From Arthrospiribacter ruber (GTDB lineage: Bacteria; Bacteroidota; Bacteroidia; Cytophagales; Cyclobacteriaceae): a DNA stretch of 64,000 nucleotides. Under the pieces are notes generated by a model. It was not told where the DNA came from. It worked only from the letters and a program-made list of their open reading frames with translations, and ran no database searches. Location of the stretch: NCBI RefSeq assembly GCF_019343195.1, contig NZ_RPHB01000005.1, forward strand, positions 124,001-188,000, written 5' to 3'. The stretch's first letter is position 1. The number at the start of each line of letters is the position of its first letter. The position numbers were made by a program, and so were the translations under genes. Positions 36,494-45,509 of the stretch are shown in pieces.

Positions 36494-37246
36494 ATGAAAA
36501 AAGAAAAATTAGTCATCATTCCCACCTACAATGAAAAGGAAAATATCCAAGACATAATCCTTTCTGTCATGGACTTGAAGGGTGACTTTGAACTTCTAGT
36601 AATTGATGACGGCTCCCCGGATGGTACCGCCGACATTGTCAAGACACTTCAAAAAAATTATGCTGACAAGATCCATCTCATTGAAAGAGTGGGAAAGCAA
36701 GGACTGGGCACGGCTTATATAGAAGGCTTTAAATATGCCCTGGAAAATGGCTATGAGTACATTTTTGAGATGGATGCTGATTTTTCACATAATCCTGAAG
36801 ATCTCATTAAACTTTATGAAACCTGCAGACAACCTGAGATAGACATGGTCATAGGCTCAAGATACATCACCGGTGTCAATGTGGTCAACTGGCCAATGGG
36901 TAGGGTTTTGATGTCTTTTTTTGCCAGTAAGTATGTACAATTTATAACTGGAATGCCCATCAAAGATGCCACAGCAGGATTTAAGTGCTATACAAGAAAA
37001 GTGTTACAAGCGATCAATCTGGATAAAATCAGATTTATCGGCTACGCCTTTCAGATAGAGATGAAATTTACTGCCTGGATGTTGGGTTTCAAAATCGTGG
37101 AAGTTCCCATCATCTTCACAGACAGGACAAGAGGCACTTCTAAAATGAGCACCCATATATTCAGGGAGGCTGTGTTTGGGGTGATTTACATGAAATTCAA
37201 AAGCCTTTTCAGAAAATACAAACCTAATCAAAGCGGATCGCTTTGA
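36494..37246 (+). CDS. Polyprenol-phosphate mannosyltransferase-like GT2 glycosyltransferase
   Basis: Family 2 glycosyltransferase of about 250 residues resembling dolichol-phosphate mannose synthase. Motifs: VIIPTYNEKENI, VIDDGSPDGTAD (nucleotide-sugar binding), the DxD-containing EMDADFSHNPEDL, GSRYITGVNVVNWPMGR and the acceptor-side TDRTRGTSKM. It lacks the C-terminal membrane helices of some homologues. The frame opens at a TTG (36485), but the ATG at 36494 is the natural start. It probably loads a sugar onto undecaprenyl phosphate for glycan or glycoprotein synthesis. Its 3' end overlaps the convergent permease gene by 23 bases. Confidence 0.9.
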   Translation: MKKEKLVIIPTYNEKENIQDIILSVMDLKGDFELLVIDDGSPDGTADIVKTLQKNYADKIHLIERVGKQGLGTAYIEGFKYALENGYEYIFEMDADFSHNPEDLIKLYETCRQPEIDMVIGSRYITGVNVVNWPMGRVLMSFFASKYVQFITGMPIKDATAGFKCYTRKVLQAINLDKIRFIGYAFQIEMKFTAWMLGFKIVEVPIIFTDRTRGTSKMSTHIFREAVFGVIYMKFKSLFRKYKPNQSGSL

Positions 37247-38462
37247 TCGGCTGTATATTACTGATCAACATCGCCGGAATAAACAACACCAAAGTAGTCA
37301 CCACCAAGACCGCAATATTGATGGCAACAAACACCGGCCAATTCCAGAAAATCGGCACAAAACTCATGTAGTAATTTTCAGGATTGAGCGGAATCAATTG
37401 GAACCTGTCCTGCAAAAAACCAATCACAAATGCCAAAGAATTCCCTATCAGCAAGCCCCTTCCGATAATTCTTACTCCATTCCAGACGAATACCCTCCTG
37501 ATCTGTCTATTTCTCGCGCCAAGGGCTTTCAGGATACCTATCATTTGTGTCCTTTCCATGATCAGGATAAATAGTATAGATACCATATTGAAGGCCGCCA
37601 CAAAAAGTATCAAAGTCAAAAACACATAAACATTGTTATTGAGCAGCTGCAGCCAATCAAAGATTTCCAGGTATTTGTCCTGAATGGAAATCAGACGAAG
37701 GTCATAATCAAGATCAGCGTAAAGGGGCTTTTGAATGGATGCGATGTTATCAGGATTATGAACAAATACTTCAAATCCGCCCACCTGATCCTCCGTCCAC
37801 GAGCTGAGGTTACGGATGGTCTGGATATCACCCAAGATAATCCTATCGTCAAAATTTTCCAGAAAGGTTTCATAAAGCCCCACTATCTCCAATCGCCTGA
37901 ACCGTGGAGGATCCTGTACAAAATACATGATCACCCTATCCCCCACATCCAGCATAAGTTTATTGGCGATTTTTGTGCTCAATACCACCTCATTGACCGC
38001 TCCCGAATCACTGAACTGTATGAATCTGCCCTTGACAAGGGAATTACCAAAGGATAGGCTGTCAAAATCAGGTCCAATACCTTTCATCAAAACACCTTCT
38101 ACCTCATCATCCCCTTTGAGCAAGCCAGGCTTGTGTGCAAAAACCTGCACATGCTTAATGGCATCATTTTGGGTATAGTTTTGATAAAAATTAGAATTGG
38201 TACTGGTAGGACTTTCTTCGAAGGCATTGCTTGACATGAACTTCATTACCTGAAAATGCCCCGTAAAGGAGTACACCTTGTCGGAAATCTCCCTTTGAAA
38301 TCCTCCAAGGATCATAAAAGAAATCAGCGACACTGCTATACCAATGGCTACAGAGGCCACAGCAATTCTGTGAATTGTACCGGTAAAACCGCCTGTACGT
38401 CTAAAACTGATTCTTTTGGCAATGAAGTACGAAAGGTTCAAGTAATTTAGTATTTTGGTCAA
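37224..38462 (-). CDS. FtsX/LolE-family ABC transporter permease (lipoprotein-releasing type)
   Basis: 412-residue inner membrane protein with one N-terminal helix (VASVAIGIAVSLISFMILGGF), a large periplasmic MacB-PCD-like domain, and three C-terminal helices (YVFLTLILFVAAFNMVSILFI, GLLIGNSLAFVIGF, VFVAINIAVLVVTTLVLFIPA). The motif RTQMIGILKALGA before the third helix is typical of the LolC/E family, which extracts outer membrane lipoproteins. No ATPase gene is adjacent, so its LolD-like partner must be elsewhere. The lipoprotein-rich envelope of this organism fits that role. Confidence 0.85.
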   Translation of the reverse strand: MTKILNYLNLSYFIAKRISFRRTGGFTGTIHRIAVASVAIGIAVSLISFMILGGFQREISDKVYSFTGHFQVMKFMSSNAFEESPTSTNSNFYQNYTQNDAIKHVQVFAHKPGLLKGDDEVEGVLMKGIGPDFDSLSFGNSLVKGRFIQFSDSGAVNEVVLSTKIANKLMLDVGDRVIMYFVQDPPRFRRLEIVGLYETFLENFDDRIILGDIQTIRNLSSWTEDQVGGFEVFVHNPDNIASIQKPLYADLDYDLRLISIQDKYLEIFDWLQLLNNNVYVFLTLILFVAAFNMVSILFILIMERTQMIGILKALGARNRQIRRVFVWNGVRIIGRGLLIGNSLAFVIGFLQDRFQLIPLNPENYYMSFVPIFWNWPVFVAINIAVLVVTTLVLFIPAMLISNIQPIKAIRFD

Positions 38463-38481
38463 AATCTAGCGCAAATTAACT

Positions 38482-39681
38482 ATGAAGGTTTTCAAATTGA
38501 TGTTTCTTTTAAGTTTTTTACTCACCACACTGGCATTTTGTAAAAATAATCCTGAAAAGGAAACAGTGTCGGACCTTACAAAGGACCAACACGCCCTCCC
38601 AGCAGCGGATCAGCCTGAAAAATACCTCCCGCTATTGGAAGGAAAAAAAGTAGGCTTGGTCGTCAATCAAACTTCAATTCTTACATCCCAAAACAACATG
38701 CACCTAGTGGATTTCCTGATGATGGAGGGAATAAATGTAGTAAAGGTATTTGTGCCGGAACATGGATTCAGAGGTGATGCCGATGCTGGAGAAGTAGTAA
38801 ATTCTGAAATAGACAAAAGAACCGGGCTTCCCATTGTCTCTCTTTATGGTGATCAGAAAAAGCCTTCTGCCAAAACTTTGAGCGATATTGATATACTTAT
38901 CTATGACCTACAGGACGTTGGAATACGGTTTTATACTTACATCAGTACCATGCATTATGTAATGGAAAGCTGTGCAGAAAACAAAATGCCCCTATTGATC
39001 CTTGACCGGCCCAACCCCAACGGGGACTACGTGGATGGCCCTGTACTAAAGAAAGGATTCGAAAGCTTTGTAGGCATGCATCCCATCCCTGTAGTTCACG
39101 GCCTGACTGTAGGCGAGCTAGCCAAGATGATCAATGGGGAAGGATTGCTTAAAAACAAAGTAAAGGCAGAAATGGAAATCATTCCCATTCAAAATTGGAC
39201 GCATAAAGATCCTTATAGTCTTCAAGTAAAGCCTTCACCTAACTTACCCAATGACCTTTCCATCAGACTTTACCCATCTTTATGTTATTTCGAAGGAACC
39301 GATGTGTCACTAGGGCGGGGAACACAATTTCCATTTCAGGTTTACGGGTATCCTGACCCAAAATTCGGTGATTTCACTTTCACGCCTGTAAGCATACCGG
39401 GCATGTCCAAAAATCCTCCCCAGCAAAATAAAAAATGCTACGGCGTGGATCTCAGGAATGAAAGCCTTGACCACAGGTTTACTTTGGAATACCTGTTGCA
39501 CGCTTATCAAGTGTCAGGCAAAAAAGAAAAGTTTTTCAATAACTTCTTCGACAAACTGGCCGGCACAGATCAATTGAGAAAAGACATTCTTGCAGGGAAA
39601 ACTGAACAGCAGATAAGAGACAGCTGGACGTCAGACCTTGAAGCCTACAAGGAAATGCGTGCAAAATACCTGATGTACTGA
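38482..39681 (+). CDS. NamZ-like exo-beta-N-acetylmuramidase (DUF1343), lipoprotein
   Basis: 399-residue protein with lipobox-like LAFC (Cys20). The DUF1343/NamZ signatures are plain: KVGLVVNQTSIL, VVKVFVPEHGFRGDADAGE, LPIVSLYGDQKKP, DLQDVGIRFYTYISTM, LDRPNPNGDYVDGP and CYFEGTDVSLGRGT. Family members cleave terminal MurNAc from peptidoglycan fragments (B. subtilis NamZ). As a lipoprotein it probably works in the periplasm in muropeptide recovery. It is divergent from the FtsX-type gene, 19 bases away. Confidence 0.88.
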   Translation: MKVFKLMFLLSFLLTTLAFCKNNPEKETVSDLTKDQHALPAADQPEKYLPLLEGKKVGLVVNQTSILTSQNNMHLVDFLMMEGINVVKVFVPEHGFRGDADAGEVVNSEIDKRTGLPIVSLYGDQKKPSAKTLSDIDILIYDLQDVGIRFYTYISTMHYVMESCAENKMPLLILDRPNPNGDYVDGPVLKKGFESFVGMHPIPVVHGLTVGELAKMINGEGLLKNKVKAEMEIIPIQNWTHKDPYSLQVKPSPNLPNDLSIRLYPSLCYFEGTDVSLGRGTQFPFQVYGYPDPKFGDFTFTPVSIPGMSKNPPQQNKKCYGVDLRNESLDHRFTLEYLLHAYQVSGKKEKFFNNFFDKLAGTDQLRKDILAGKTEQQIRDSWTSDLEAYKEMRAKYLMY

Positions 39682-39706
39682 TTGAAAACCCTGAATCTAT
39701 AGAAGG

Positions 39707-39761
39707 TTATAGGTTTATCTTTTCCAAAGTCTAAAACTTTGGGAAAGATATTACCCTATAA
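39707..39761. repeat. Long nested hairpin between the NamZ and SulP genes
   Basis: An inner stem ATCTTTTCCAAAGT / ACTTTGGGAAAGAT (14 pairs, one G-U) with loop CTAAA is enclosed by an outer stem TTATAGGT / ACCCTATAA. There is no T-run after it. It lies 26 bases past the NamZ stop and could be a terminator-like or mRNA-protecting structure, or a small RNA. Confidence 0.45.
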
Positions 39762-39895
39762 ACTGCCTTTTACCCATATTTATTCCTGTAACATTGGTCA
39801 CCGAGTATCTTCTTAGAAGTTTGGACATTTGTATTGAAAACAGAAAAAGACTGCCTTTATCTGATTTTTCGTAATTTCAAATCAGGAAATCTCTT

Positions 39896-41644
39896 ATGCA
39901 AAATACATTCGCCTCAGGTATCAAGCGCTTTTTACCAATACTGGACTGGCTCCCCAATTACAAAAAAACCGATTTACAGGGAGACTTGTCAGCAGGTCTT
40001 ACCGTAGGCATCATGTTGATTCCGCAGGGAATGGCTTATGCCATGCTTGCCGGACTGGAACCAATTCATGGACTTTATGCCGTCACTGTGCCACTTTTGT
40101 TATATGCCATTTTTGGTACTTCCAGACAATTGGCAGTAGGGCCTGTAGCAATGGTTTCTTTGCTCACGGCAGCAGGCATTGCAAGTTTGGATGCTTCTTC
40201 ACCTGAACAATACCTACTTTATGCCCTCACCCTAGCCTTTCTAGTTGGGTTGATACAGTTTGGAATGGGGGCCTTGAGATTAGGATTTGTAGTCAATTTC
40301 CTTTCCCACCCTGTCATCAACGGATTTACTTCGGCCGCAGCCATCATCATAGGGCTCAGTCAGGTCAAGCACCTTCTAAGGATCAACCTTCCTAATTCGG
40401 AGCATGTTCAGGAAATGCTGATCGCATTATGGAACAATGTAGGTGACATCCATTGGATCACATTTGGAATCGGAATCCTGGGAATCATCATTATCAAATT
40501 CGGAAAAAAATTCCATAAGAACTTCCCATCAGCTTTGGTAGCGGTAATCATCGGTATTGCTTTGGTAGCTGGATTTAACCTCACTGAACAGGGAGTGAAA
40601 ATCGTAGGAGATGTACCAAGTGGACTGCCTAGTCCCTCTTCCCCATCTTTTGATATGGGTACTTGGCTGACTTTACTGCCCATAGCCCTGACCATTTCTT
40701 TGGTGGGTTTTGCGGAAAGCTTTGCAGTAGCCAAAACCATTCAGGCCAAACACAAAAATTACAAGCTTGACTCCAACCAAGAATTGATAGCACTGGGAAT
40801 TGCCAATTTTGGCGCTGCCTTCTTCAGAGGCTATCCTGTCACAGGTGGATTTTCCAGAACTGCCGTCAACAATGAATCAGGTGCCAAAACGACTATGGCA
40901 TCCATCATTTCGGCCCTATTGATAGTATTGACCTTGCTGTTTTTCACAGGCTTATTTTACCATCTGCCCAGCGCCATTTTAGCTGCTGTGGTGTTGGTAG
41001 CTGTGTCCGGTCTGATCGATTTCAAAGAGCCTATCCACTTATGGAAAAAAGACAAAGCAGACTTTTCCATGCTGATTGCCACATTTTTGATAACTTTGAC
41101 ACTTGGAATAGAAACAGGCATCATCGCCGGGATGCTTCTATCACTTTTGGTAGTGATTTACAGGGCTTCAAGACCTCATATGGCCCAATTAGGACGTGTA
41201 CCGGGCACGAATATTTTCAGAAACCTTGCCCGATTTTCCGATTTGGAAAGCAGAAAAGACCTTCTAATGGTCAGAATAGACGGACCTATTTATTTTGCCA
41301 ATGTAGAATACATCAAAAATAAGCTGGACAAATGGATTGAAGAAAAAGAAGACAAAGTCAAAATGATCGTATTCAACATGGAAAGTGTCACCAACATAGA
41401 TAGTACAGGAGCACATGAATTGAACGAATGGATTTTGTCTTGGAGAAAATCAGGTATTGATGTGTGCATGAGCAGCATCAAAGGACCTGTTAGAGATGTA
41501 TTGAATAGATGGGAAATACTGACTTGTATAGGAGCTGACCATATTTTTATTGACGACAACCTTGCATTGTCCGCTTTTGATCAAAGCATTGATCAATCAG
41601 AACTGGAAAAATACAGCCCTTACGCCACCCAAACCAACAAATAA
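39896..41644 (+). CDS. SulP-family anion transporter with STAS domain
   Basis: 582-residue inner membrane transporter. It starts with the SulP signature region LSAGLTVGIMLIPQGMAYAMLAGLEPIHGLYA, has about ten to twelve membrane segments, and ends in a cytoplasmic STAS domain (about 445-560, MIVFNMESVTNIDSTGAHEL). SulP proteins carry sulfate, bicarbonate or other anions. A beta-carbonic anhydrase gene starts 3 bases after its stop, which points to bicarbonate as cargo, as proposed for other SulP-carbonic anhydrase pairs. The cargo is inferred from context, not from substrate-site residues. Confidence 0.92.
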   Translation: MQNTFASGIKRFLPILDWLPNYKKTDLQGDLSAGLTVGIMLIPQGMAYAMLAGLEPIHGLYAVTVPLLLYAIFGTSRQLAVGPVAMVSLLTAAGIASLDASSPEQYLLYALTLAFLVGLIQFGMGALRLGFVVNFLSHPVINGFTSAAAIIIGLSQVKHLLRINLPNSEHVQEMLIALWNNVGDIHWITFGIGILGIIIIKFGKKFHKNFPSALVAVIIGIALVAGFNLTEQGVKIVGDVPSGLPSPSSPSFDMGTWLTLLPIALTISLVGFAESFAVAKTIQAKHKNYKLDSNQELIALGIANFGAAFFRGYPVTGGFSRTAVNNESGAKTTMASIISALLIVLTLLFFTGLFYHLPSAILAAVVLVAVSGLIDFKEPIHLWKKDKADFSMLIATFLITLTLGIETGIIAGMLLSLLVVIYRASRPHMAQLGRVPGTNIFRNLARFSDLESRKDLLMVRIDGPIYFANVEYIKNKLDKWIEEKEDKVKMIVFNMESVTNIDSTGAHELNEWILSWRKSGIDVCMSSIKGPVRDVLNRWEILTCIGADHIFIDDNLALSAFDQSIDQSELEKYSPYATQTNK

Positions 41645-41647
41645 AAC

Positions 41648-42262
41648 ATGTGCCAGATTAACTTAAATAAATACCTCGATCATAATAAGGATTGGGCCAA
41701 GAAGCTGTTTGACAGTAATAACAATTATTTTTCGGATTTGACCGAGGGTCAAAGCCCGATAGCTATGCTCCTTGGATGCTCGGATTCCAGGGTGTCACCA
41801 TCTAAAGTATTGGGCATAGACCTTGGAGAGCTGTTTATTCACCGCAACATTGCCAATGTAGTATCTCACTCTGACCTCAACTTTCTTTCGGTAATGCAAT
41901 ATGCAGTCGAAAATCTAGGCATTAGGAATATCATAGTTTACGGGCACTATGGCTGTGGCGGAATCAAGGCTGCCTACGAGAACAAAAGTAATGGATTATT
42001 GGACAATTGGCTGGCCAATATCAAAGATGTCATACGTCATCATAAGGATGAATTGAACAGCATTCAAGATGAGGCTGAGAAATTAAATAAACTGGTGGAG
42101 CTGAATGTCTTGGAACAGATAGAAAATATCAAACAGACTTCTATTTATAAAGAAGCCCTTGAGATGGGTATAGAAATCAAGCTTCATGCCTGGGTTTTTG
42201 ACTTTTCTTCAGGACTGGTTCATGACCTGAAAGCAAGAAGGGAATTGTCCATGCAAGAATGA
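41648..42262 (+). CDS. Beta-class carbonic anhydrase
   Basis: 204-residue enzyme interconverting CO2 and bicarbonate in the cytoplasm. Zinc ligands are in place: Cys44 and Asp46 in GCSDSRV, His100 and Cys103 in GHYGCGG. The catalytic Asp-Arg dyad is Asp46-Arg48. LFIHRNIANVV is also conserved. The ATG lies 3 bases after the SulP stop, so the two are translated from one message. Together they could supply bicarbonate for carboxylation reactions or buffer pH. Confidence 0.95.
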   Translation: MCQINLNKYLDHNKDWAKKLFDSNNNYFSDLTEGQSPIAMLLGCSDSRVSPSKVLGIDLGELFIHRNIANVVSHSDLNFLSVMQYAVENLGIRNIIVYGHYGCGGIKAAYENKSNGLLDNWLANIKDVIRHHKDELNSIQDEAEKLNKLVELNVLEQIENIKQTSIYKEALEMGIEIKLHAWVFDFSSGLVHDLKARRELSMQE

Positions 42263-42309
42263 GATGATTTATTGCTTGGGATAATTACAATGGAGCGTTG
42301 TAAGTAAAC

Positions 42310-43953
42310 TTACTTGTCGATCACTTTCATTCTGTCCATTTTATAGTGAATGGCAGCACTGCTTAAATTGTCCAGACTGGAAATCACCTGCTTGAGTACA
42401 TTGGTCATGGTGGAAATGGGAAACTCCTGATTGTGACTTTTGTATTCGTGGTAAATGTCAGCAATCCAATCATTATATTTTTGGGCATTTTTCCCTATCC
42501 AATCAGGTTCATTTACTTCTTGACCTGCTTCTAGGAATCTTTTGATCTGTTGTATCTGTTCGAAGGTATATTGCTTGATCAATTGATGATACTTTCGGGT
42601 CAAAGGGTCTTCCATTTCTTCCATCTCTTTGATATTGTGCATAACATCTTTGAGGTCTTTGGCTGCATATACCAAAGTTCTCAGGGTCAGCATAAGAGAA
42701 GTCAGTTTCTCTGCGTCCTGTAGGCTAAGATTTCCCTCTTGTAAATCAATATGGTAATTGGTCAATTCATCTTCTAAAAGCTTGATCTGTCGGTATTGCT
42801 CCATTAGGTTGACAGGTTGTTGAAGAATCTTTCTCCAGATGGATACCTGATTTTTCTTTTCTTCACTTTCCTTCCATACACTTCCTAAAAATGATATGGT
42901 ACGGTCAAAAGCAAATTGAATGTCTTTTTCCAATGCAGAAATGGCAATTTCAGGTACTTCCGGACTTACATTTTTGATAAATCTCGAAACTCCCGCAGGC
43001 TCTGAAGATATAAATCTATTTTGAAGCCACTTTTCCAATCTGGGTATAAAAGGGAAAAACAGCAATATACCTAAGAGGTTGATCAAAGTATTCAAAAGCA
43101 CCAATTCCATCAATGGATCCGTAATTTTGAAAACCGACATGGTGATATCTACCAATTGCCTGATAAATACAAAGACCAAAACTCCTGTAATGACATTAAA
43201 CAAAAGATGGGCAAGTGCCAGCCTTTTCTTATCTGCGGAGCCACCAAGGGATCCAATGGCTACCGTAATAGTCGTTCCAATATTGGCTCCTATGATCAAA
43301 ACCGCCCCTTCAACAAGACCGATCACCCCGGCATTGATGGAAGACAGGATGATGACTACCATCGCAGAACTGGACTGAATCAAGGCAGTCACCACGATTC
43401 CCAACAAAAGGAAAACCCATAATCCATAAGCCTGAAAAGTACTTAAATCTACCTGATCTGCTACGGCTTCAATGGCAGTTTTCATAAAGTCCAATCCCAA
43501 AAAGAGAAACCCAAAGCCCATTCCAAAAGCACCGATGTTTTTCAATATAGGTCTTCCCGAACCAAAGATAAATAGCAAACTTCCCAAACCTAGGAAAGGC
43601 ATGGCAAAACCTGCGACACTCAATTTGAAACCCAATGTTGCTACAATCCAAGCAGTTATCGTTGTTCCTAGATTGGCACCGAGAATCACACCAATGGAGT
43701 TTCTAAGGGTAATCACTCCAGCACCTAAAAATGCCAAGACCATCAAAGTAACCAGTGAACTGCTTTGAAGCACGGCCGTGATCAATGCTCCTATCAAAAT
43801 ACCCTTAAGTGAGGTATTGGTAGATTTTTGAAGTAAATCCCTGAAAGACTTCCCTCCTAATTCTTTGATGGCATTTTCCAATTGATGCATGCCCCAAAGG
43901 AAGATTCCTATTCCTGCCAAAAACTTCCAGAAATCAAAAATGTCGTTTTCCAT
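42310..43953 (-). CDS. Na/Pi cotransporter family protein with PhoU-like tail
   Basis: 547-residue inner membrane protein. The repeated Na/Pi-cotransporter motif occurs twice, as VLQSSSLVTLMVLAFLGAG with GANLGTTITA and as LIQSSSAMVVIILSSINAG with GANIGTTITV, reflecting the inverted two-half fold. The C-terminal part (about 330-547) is cytoplasmic and helical and resembles PhoU. It probably imports phosphate with sodium. Transcribed alone, convergent with the carbonic anhydrase gene. Confidence 0.9.
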   Translation of the reverse strand: MENDIFDFWKFLAGIGIFLWGMHQLENAIKELGGKSFRDLLQKSTNTSLKGILIGALITAVLQSSSLVTLMVLAFLGAGVITLRNSIGVILGANLGTTITAWIVATLGFKLSVAGFAMPFLGLGSLLFIFGSGRPILKNIGAFGMGFGFLFLGLDFMKTAIEAVADQVDLSTFQAYGLWVFLLLGIVVTALIQSSSAMVVIILSSINAGVIGLVEGAVLIIGANIGTTITVAIGSLGGSADKKRLALAHLLFNVITGVLVFVFIRQLVDITMSVFKITDPLMELVLLNTLINLLGILLFFPFIPRLEKWLQNRFISSEPAGVSRFIKNVSPEVPEIAISALEKDIQFAFDRTISFLGSVWKESEEKKNQVSIWRKILQQPVNLMEQYRQIKLLEDELTNYHIDLQEGNLSLQDAEKLTSLMLTLRTLVYAAKDLKDVMHNIKEMEEMEDPLTRKYHQLIKQYTFEQIQQIKRFLEAGQEVNEPDWIGKNAQKYNDWIADIYHEYKSHNQEFPISTMTNVLKQVISSLDNLSSAAIHYKMDRMKVIDK

Positions 43954-44024
43954 AGTTTGGGTGAATGCTTAAACACAATTAAATCAGGTTGGATTATCTG
44001 GAATTAAAAATGGTCAGCTTTAGG

Positions 44025-44873
44025 TTAAGAGAATACTACATTAGCCAGCTTCATGGCTTCTGTCAATTGCTCTTTATCCAGCTCAAGCTTTTCCCCAACT
44101 TCTTCCAGAATCTGAATCAGGTTTTCTGTGGCTACATTTCCTATCAACTCATCTTTTGCCATTGGACAACCTCCAAAGCCCTTTAGCGCCCCATCAAATC
44201 TGCGACATCCGGCTTCATAGGCAGATACTACTTTGTCTTTCAACTGGTCCGGGTGGGTATGCAGGTGTAGCCCAAACTCGATTTCAGGATAAGCAGATGC
44301 ATTAATACTGTAAAGTGAACTTATCAGGTCAGAAGTGGCACTGCCAATGGTATCCGCAAAAGAAATAACTTTGATATCCAAATCAGATAGTTTCCCTACA
44401 AATTCCGCAACCAAATCAGGAGAATAAGGATCTCCATAAGGGTTACCAAAACCCATACTGAGATAAGTCACCAATGTCCTTCCATTTACCTCACATTTGT
44501 TCTGGATTTCTTCTACCGTTTTCAATGCTTCTGCTATGGATTTGTTGGTATTTCTTTGCTGAAAAGTCTCCGAAACAGACAAAGGGAATCCTAAGTAATC
44601 AATTTCCTCAAACTGTAAAGCATCTTCAGCCCCTCTTGTGTTGGCCACTATGGCTAGTAACTTGGACCTTGACTTGAACATATCCAATAAGGAAAGAACC
44701 TCTGCCGTATCCCTCATCTGAGGAATCGCTTTTGGGCTTACAAAGCTTCCGAAGTCTATGGTATCAAAACCAACCCGCATAAGTTGGTCAATATAAGCTG
44801 CCTTAATAGCTGTATCAATAAATTCTGCCCTGCCCTGCATGGCATCTCTGGGACACTCAATAAGTTTGATCAT
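44025..44873 (-). CDS. Hydroxymethylglutaryl-CoA lyase-like enzyme
   Basis: 282-residue TIM-barrel enzyme of the HMGL-like family. Landmarks: LIECPRDAMQGRAEFID (N-terminal substrate and metal region), GFDTIDFGSFVSPKAIPQM, SMGFGNPYGDPYS, ISFADTIGSAT, FGLHLHTHPD (metal-binding HxH), and the C-terminal GALKGFGGCPMAKDELIGNVATENL with the catalytic-loop Cys. This matches HMG-CoA lyase, which splits HMG-CoA to acetyl-CoA and acetoacetate in leucine or ketone metabolism. It precedes no other leucine-degradation gene here. A related acyl-CoA aldolase activity is possible. Confidence 0.85.
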   Translation of the reverse strand: MIKLIECPRDAMQGRAEFIDTAIKAAYIDQLMRVGFDTIDFGSFVSPKAIPQMRDTAEVLSLLDMFKSRSKLLAIVANTRGAEDALQFEEIDYLGFPLSVSETFQQRNTNKSIAEALKTVEEIQNKCEVNGRTLVTYLSMGFGNPYGDPYSPDLVAEFVGKLSDLDIKVISFADTIGSATSDLISSLYSINASAYPEIEFGLHLHTHPDQLKDKVVSAYEAGCRRFDGALKGFGGCPMAKDELIGNVATENLIQILEEVGEKLELDKEQLTEAMKLANVVFS

Positions 44874-44891
44874 AAAGTGAAGGTAATCTGC

Positions 44892-45419
44892 CTAGATGTT
44901 TTTTCCAATCTGAATCAACTTCAAATGTCCCAAGTGATGCCTGCAATGCCAAGAATAAAGGGCAATGGTCCTTTCCAAAGATATTTCAGATTTCATTTCG
45001 GGATGATAAAATGTTCTTTTCAGATCACCTGACTCTAAATTCTCCAAAAGTGCAACCCATCGCTGATGAAGGCCTTCTAAAATCATAAGAGAGGACTCTA
45101 CGGGAAGGGAATAGTCAATTTGCTCAGCCCACAAATTCTCGTGGTAAGGCTTGATGGTGGGGGTATCCTCAGTTAGCGCCAACTTAAACCTCATGAAGCT
45201 GTTGAAATGGCTGTCTGCACAATGGTGTATGACCTGCCGTGCAGTCCAACCTCCATCTCGGTAAGGAGTTTCGAGGCCTTCCTCTCCAAGCCTAAACAAC
45301 TCACTTTTGACCTGAGCAGGAAAAGCTTTGATGTCCTGAATAAACTGCTTTAGCTGTACAAGAGTATAATTTTCCTCCGGTTCAAACTTGCCTATCGGAA
45401 ACTTTGGGTCTTGGTTCAT
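44892..45419 (-). CDS. DinB/YfiT-family putative metal-dependent hydrolase or thiol transferase
   Basis: 175-residue four-helix-bundle protein of the DinB superfamily, YfiT type. The opening PIGKFEPEENYTLVQLKQFIQDIKAFP is characteristic of YfiT. The histidine metal triad is visible in RQVIHHCADSHFNSF and SWHCRHHLGHL. Bacillus members transfer bacillithiol to substrates. Its thiol here is unknown. It lies 18 bases upstream of the HMGL-like gene on the same strand, so the two probably form one transcript. Confidence 0.87.
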   Translation of the reverse strand: MNQDPKFPIGKFEPEENYTLVQLKQFIQDIKAFPAQVKSELFRLGEEGLETPYRDGGWTARQVIHHCADSHFNSFMRFKLALTEDTPTIKPYHENLWAEQIDYSLPVESSLMILEGLHQRWVALLENLESGDLKRTFYHPEMKSEISLERTIALYSWHCRHHLGHLKLIQIGKNI

Positions 45420-45509
45420 GGTCTATAATTTTCCCCAAAAGGTCGTGCTTTTTTTGCCAAACTCAGATGATTTGAAAAAGATTTTTGATTTTGGTCTATT
45501 CAAAATTTC

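Noticed and set aside
43079-43768. Several plus-strand frames inside the Na/Pi cotransporter gene
   Set aside because: Antisense to the QSSS repeat region; composition is rich in Pro and Lys as expected for the complement.
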